Source: Emiliania huxleyi CCMP1516
Lineage: Eukaryota; Haptophyta; Isochrysidales; Noelaerhabdaceae
Assembly (NCBI RefSeq): GCF_000372725.1
Contig: NW_005200982.1
Location: 672,531-736,530 of the forward strand
Direction of reading: 5' to 3'
DNA length: 64,000 nt
The translations under genes were made by a program, and so were the position numbers. The stretch's first letter is position 1. Each line of letters starts with the position of its first letter. This document shows positions 61,463 to 64,000 of this stretch, piece by piece. Under the pieces are notes generated by a model. It worked only from the letters and a program-made list of their open reading frames with translations, was not told the origin of the DNA and did not search any database.

Positions 61463-61972
61463 CTCGTTCGACTGCGAGATCCGCTTCTGAACCTCGATCT
61501 GCTTCTCCTTGCGCTCGTACTCTGCGCGGATCTTTGCCTTCTCCGCCTAGAGAGGTGGCGGAGAGGGTGGCAAGGGTTGGCGGCGGCGGCGGCTGCGGGG
61601 GGTGAAGCCGGCGGCGACGGCGACTGCGCAGGAGGATGGCCCGCATGTGACGGACGGCGACGGCGCCTCCCCCGAGCAAGGGGCATCTAGCGGCTCTGGG
61701 CAGTGTGCAGTGGCCGATTGGGCCCGCGTCTGGCTCTGGGTAGGTGTAGCTCGGAGGCGTCCGCACACCTCGACCATCCGCAGCTTCTCAATGTTGAACT
61801 CCTCGTCCGCCTAAGGGGGATGGGTTCCGAGCAGGTTGCGGGGGCGTTCCGCCTTTTTGGTCCTCAACTGCTCGCCCGCCTTGAGCTTGATCTCGGAGGC
61901 CTTCTCCGCCGCCTCCTGGTGGATGAACTGCTGCATCTGCTTGATTTGCTGGTTGATCTCCACGTCGTTCAT
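61463..61972 (-). CDS. V-type ATPase subunit E (5' part, interrupted by gap)
   Basis: Subunit E forms the peripheral stalk linking the V1 and Vo parts of the vacuolar proton pump. Three N-terminal exons are visible on the minus strand: 61972-61880 (MNDVEINQQIKQMQQFIHQE, AAEKASEIKLK), 61810-61769 (ADEEFNIEKLRMVE) and 61546-61463 (AEKAKIRAEYERKEKQIEVQ, KRISQSNE). Together they give 73 residues matching the family start almost without gaps. The exon 3 donor (GTCTGG) leads toward the N run, and the remaining ~150 aa are not seen. Intron 1 uses a GC donor, with AGGCGG.CGAG at both junctions. The start Met is the family's usual one. Confidence 0.92.
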
Positions 61973-62380
61973 CTTTGAGGCTGGGGTGGAAGGAGTCGAA
62001 AGAGCAACGAGGGGACCTGCGTGCAAAGTATGTGTATGTTAAATGAGGAGCAGAGAGGTGGAGGGGGAGAAGGGGGCGGCGGAGGAGGAGAAGCGGGGAT
62101 GATAACAAGCCCCGCCACGGCGGCAGCGGCGGCGGCGGCGGCGGCGGCGGTTGTGGCTACACGGCGGATGAAGATTCACTGGTGAAGCGTTTGGTGCAAA
62201 ACGCCCCGCCGTCGATTGACGCCGTGTGTGGCTGGGCGTCATGGAGCGGCGGGGCGGCGGGGCGGCGGGTGGTGGGGTCGGCTTCGCGCGTGCTACGAGG
62301 GGGCGCGGCTGTGCCGGTGCGCGCGCAGGGGCGCCGGGGGCAGGGAGCTGTGCACCGCGACACAGGTATCGACGCGGGGG
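61973..62380. other. 5' region of the V-ATPase E gene
   Basis: Contains a (GGC)n tract (62120-62152) and no recognised gene; AATTCTTTTT lies at 62381. Confidence 0.4.
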
Positions 62381-62390
62381 AATTCTTTTT

Positions 62391-62535
62391 CACTTGAGCA
62401 CTTGAGCACTGGATAGGGTCGATTCCGCATGGTACGGGACCCCTCGATCGTCTCGCCCTCCCTCGCTGGTGTGCTCATTGGGGGGGGGGTCATAACAAAC
62501 ACGGTACAGATCGAGGTGCACGCTGCCGAATCTTT
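62391..62535 (-). repeat. Dispersed ~180-bp repeat, third copy
   Basis: Inverted relative to 48825-49020, including the GAGCACTTGAGCACTGGATA end and AATTCTTTTT, so its gene-proximal side points left. No start codon of a recognised gene directly follows; the V-ATPase E start is about 410 bp away. Confidence 0.75.
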
Positions 62536-62734
62536 TCACTCGAGTAGGGGGGCGTTCTTTCTGCGGCTGCTAGGGGAAACCCAAAGCGCGGAGCCCCCTC
62601 GGAGACCCGTGTTTACTTTATGGTTCCCTGCGAACGCGCACCCCCCAGGGTAGGGCTCTCTAGCCCGTAACCCGATACCGATCATCTGGCCCGCCCGCTC
62701 GGTTGGCTGCGCTTCTTTTCTTTCTTAGCTCCCC

Positions 62735-62890
62735 TGCGAGTTTGAAAGGGGCGACGGACGCTTGCGTCCTAGCCTCCAACAACGCCTCCCCGGCGCAGAG
62801 GCCCCCCCGGAGGGATGCACAACGGCTCCACGCCACGCCGCTTGCGGCGGTCCTCTTCCCAGCTCCGCTGAGGCCCGTGCGTTATTTTTT
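62735..62890 (+). repeat. Dispersed ~155-bp repeat, copy 2
   Basis: Same orientation as 8065-8222. It is followed by unassigned sequence up to the pyrophosphorylase-like gene. Confidence 0.75.
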
Positions 62891-63271
62891 CCAGCCAGAG
62901 ATACGACCCGGTCACACGGGGCAACGTGTGTTTTCAGATCTCGAGCATCGTCCACTTTACCCGAATCCCCGCAACACCAGCCAGCCGGCAGTCCGAGAAG
63001 GCGGGCCGCGACTCCTCCTCCGTCCGCTTCCACAAGCCACTGCGCGGAGTGTCGTCCTCGAGCTCTATCCCCGCCGCCGCCCTGTTGCCGCGGATGGCTT
63101 CAACGTGCGCAAGCGCGACGACTCCACTCTTCGTCAGTCAGGCTGTTCTTGTCGGCACTTGGAGCACTTGGAGTGCAGTCGGTAACCTCACATCCATCGG
63201 CGATCGATTATTTTTTCGCGATACAAGGCACGCGAAAAGGAGAGTTCTGTCATCTGTGTACGTATTTGCAT

Positions 63272-64000
63272 ATGGGCTCCAATGCCTCCGCCTCCCAGGC
63301 CATGGAGCTCGAGGAGGTTGCCCGCATGCTCTCGCCGTGCGGCTTCGACGTGATCATCGTCTGCTGCTCGAACCAGGCCGCCGAGAACTACTGGCAGGCG
63401 CGGCTCGAGCAGACCGTCGTGCAGGTGACAGGCACAAATGCAAAGGTGGTCGCGGTGCACGAGGACTGGAACGGCGGCGCAGGCAACGGGCTGGGCACGC
63501 TGTACGCCTACCAGAAGGCGCGCGACAAGGCGAGCCGCGACGGATTTGACCTCGACGCCAAGCTCTCAGGCGGCGCCTCGGTTGCGCTTTTCCACACCGC
63601 TGGCAAGGGCACGCGGCTCGCGCCGCTGCCGGGCGCGGAGAACAACAACAAGCCGGGCGTGAAGCTACCCTCGCTCCTCGAGGTGGGCGGCGCCGCGCAG
63701 CCCCTCACTGTCCTCGAGGCGGTGATGCGCCAGACGTCGTCGTACGCGCCGTTGCGCGGCGGCCGCATCTCGGTCTTTTGGGGCGACCAAGTCTTTGTGC
63801 CGTCGGCGGGGATACAGCCGTCGACGCACCCGGCGGATATCCTGGCGGCGCTGCGGCCCATGCCAAGCAAGGCCGAGTGGGAGGCGGGGCAGCTGCACCA
63901 GTACGGCCTCATCGCCGTTGGCACGGCCGGCGACGCGACTCAGCTCGAAAAGGCGCTGCCGCCCGAGACGCTCCCGAGACGCTTCCGAGACACTTCCGAG
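63272..64000 (+). CDS. UDP-sugar/UTP-glucose-1-phosphate pyrophosphorylase-like (partial)
   Basis: The frame from Met 63272 (MGSNASASQAMELEEVARML) stays open to near the window end. The nucleotidyltransferase signature is HTAGKGTRLAPLPGAENNNK with PGVKLP (about residues 107-133), the G-x-G-T-R nucleotide loop plus the Lys-Pro that follows; FWGDQVF (about 170) fits the metal-binding G-D segment. Such enzymes join a sugar-1-phosphate to UTP. The last ~40 bases (CCCGAGACGCT repeats, 11-bp period) look like the start of an intron with a GC donor near 63969. It is divergent from the V-ATPase E gene. Exact sugar unknown; the protein continues beyond the window. Confidence 0.65.
   Translation, partial: MGSNASASQAMELEEVARMLSPCGFDVIIVCCSNQAAENYWQARLEQTVVQVTGTNAKVVAVHEDWNGGAGNGLGTLYAYQKARDKASRDGFDLDAKLSGGASVALFHTAGKGTRLAPLPGAENNNKPGVKLPSLLEVGGAAQPLTVLEAVMRQTSSYAPLRGGRISVFWGDQVFVPSAGIQPSTHPADILAALRPMPSKAEWEAGQLHQYGLIAVGTAGDATQLEKALPPETLPRRFRDTSE

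Noticed and set aside
1-64000. Prokaryotic-style operons, CRISPR arrays or prophage
   Set aside because: Genes are spliced, strands alternate and no spacer-repeat structure with regular spacing exists; tandem arrays here have no unique spacers.

Overview
This is nuclear DNA from a unicellular alga, very probably a haptophyte of the coccolithophore type (Emiliania/Gephyrocapsa-like). The visible reasons are very high GC, a fucoxanthin-chlorophyll (LHC/FCP-type) antenna gene, an Omp85-family gene as expected for an organelle outer membrane, small spliced eukaryotic genes, and a large share of GC-AG introns proved by reading frame. The species name is an inference. No rRNA, tRNA, CRISPR or virus-like element was recognised.

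Layout of recognisable genes, left to right: AP-1 clathrin adaptor mu (+, 1.5-3.8 kb); unrecognised ORFs (4.8-7 kb); an SFT2-type Golgi membrane protein (+, 8.9-9.9 kb); a proline-rich membrane protein with an IQ motif and an R-S-ExE ADP-ribosyltransferase-like domain (+, 10.3-13 kb); a bestrophin-like membrane protein (-, 13.3-14.7 kb); an SGNH hydrolase (+, 15.6-17.1 kb); a repeat-rich gene-free stretch (17.1-19.9 kb); an Omp85 protein (-, 19.9-22.5 kb); an ankyrin/coiled-coil/RING protein (-, 22.8-25.1 kb) divergent from a NIFK/Nop15-like nucleolar RRM protein (+, 25.4-26.5 kb); an unrecognised membrane protein (-, 26.8-27.9 kb); a 1.48 kb TIR transposon (28-29.5 kb) and a foldback element (29.6-30 kb); a many-intron M16 insulinase-type metalloprotease (+, 31.4-38.3 kb); a Myb/SANT-like ORF; a large protein of repeated amphipathic helices (-, 40.7-44.7 kb); a Pro/Gln-rich ORF; a U2AF-large-subunit-like splicing factor (-, 46.4-47.8 kb); an F-box/RCC1 protein (+, 49-50.5 kb); a small multi-pass membrane protein (-); an FCP antenna protein (+, 53.4-54.6 kb); a thioesterase-like hydrolase (-); a COX VIc/COX9-like protein (+); a V-ATPase subunit E gene interrupted by an assembly gap (-, 60.4-62 kb); and a sugar-nucleotide pyrophosphorylase-like gene running off the right end. 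These are mostly unrelated housekeeping genes (secretory traffic, organelle envelopes, proteolysis, splicing, photosynthesis, respiration) and do not form one pathway.

The most interesting signal is in the introns. (1) A family of introner-like elements occupies introns of three unrelated genes (Omp85, U2AF-like, M16). Each copy starts with a conserved CTAGAAGCGGAAT-like box exactly 9 bases after a GC donor, and well-preserved copies are flanked by 9-bp direct repeats of exon sequence, so the GC donor comes from the target-site duplication and the TAG acceptor from the element. (2) Most M16 introns are filled with 10-bp tandem repeats and bounded by 7-28 bp direct duplications of exon sequence across the splice sites, as expected if introns arise by local duplication and repeat growth. 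(3) An ~88-bp element sits in an M16 intron with a 16-bp target duplication. Outside genes there are several dispersed repeat families, one lying at a fixed orientation just upstream of two ORF starts, and an AT-rich AAGAATT-like motif recurs upstream of many gene starts.
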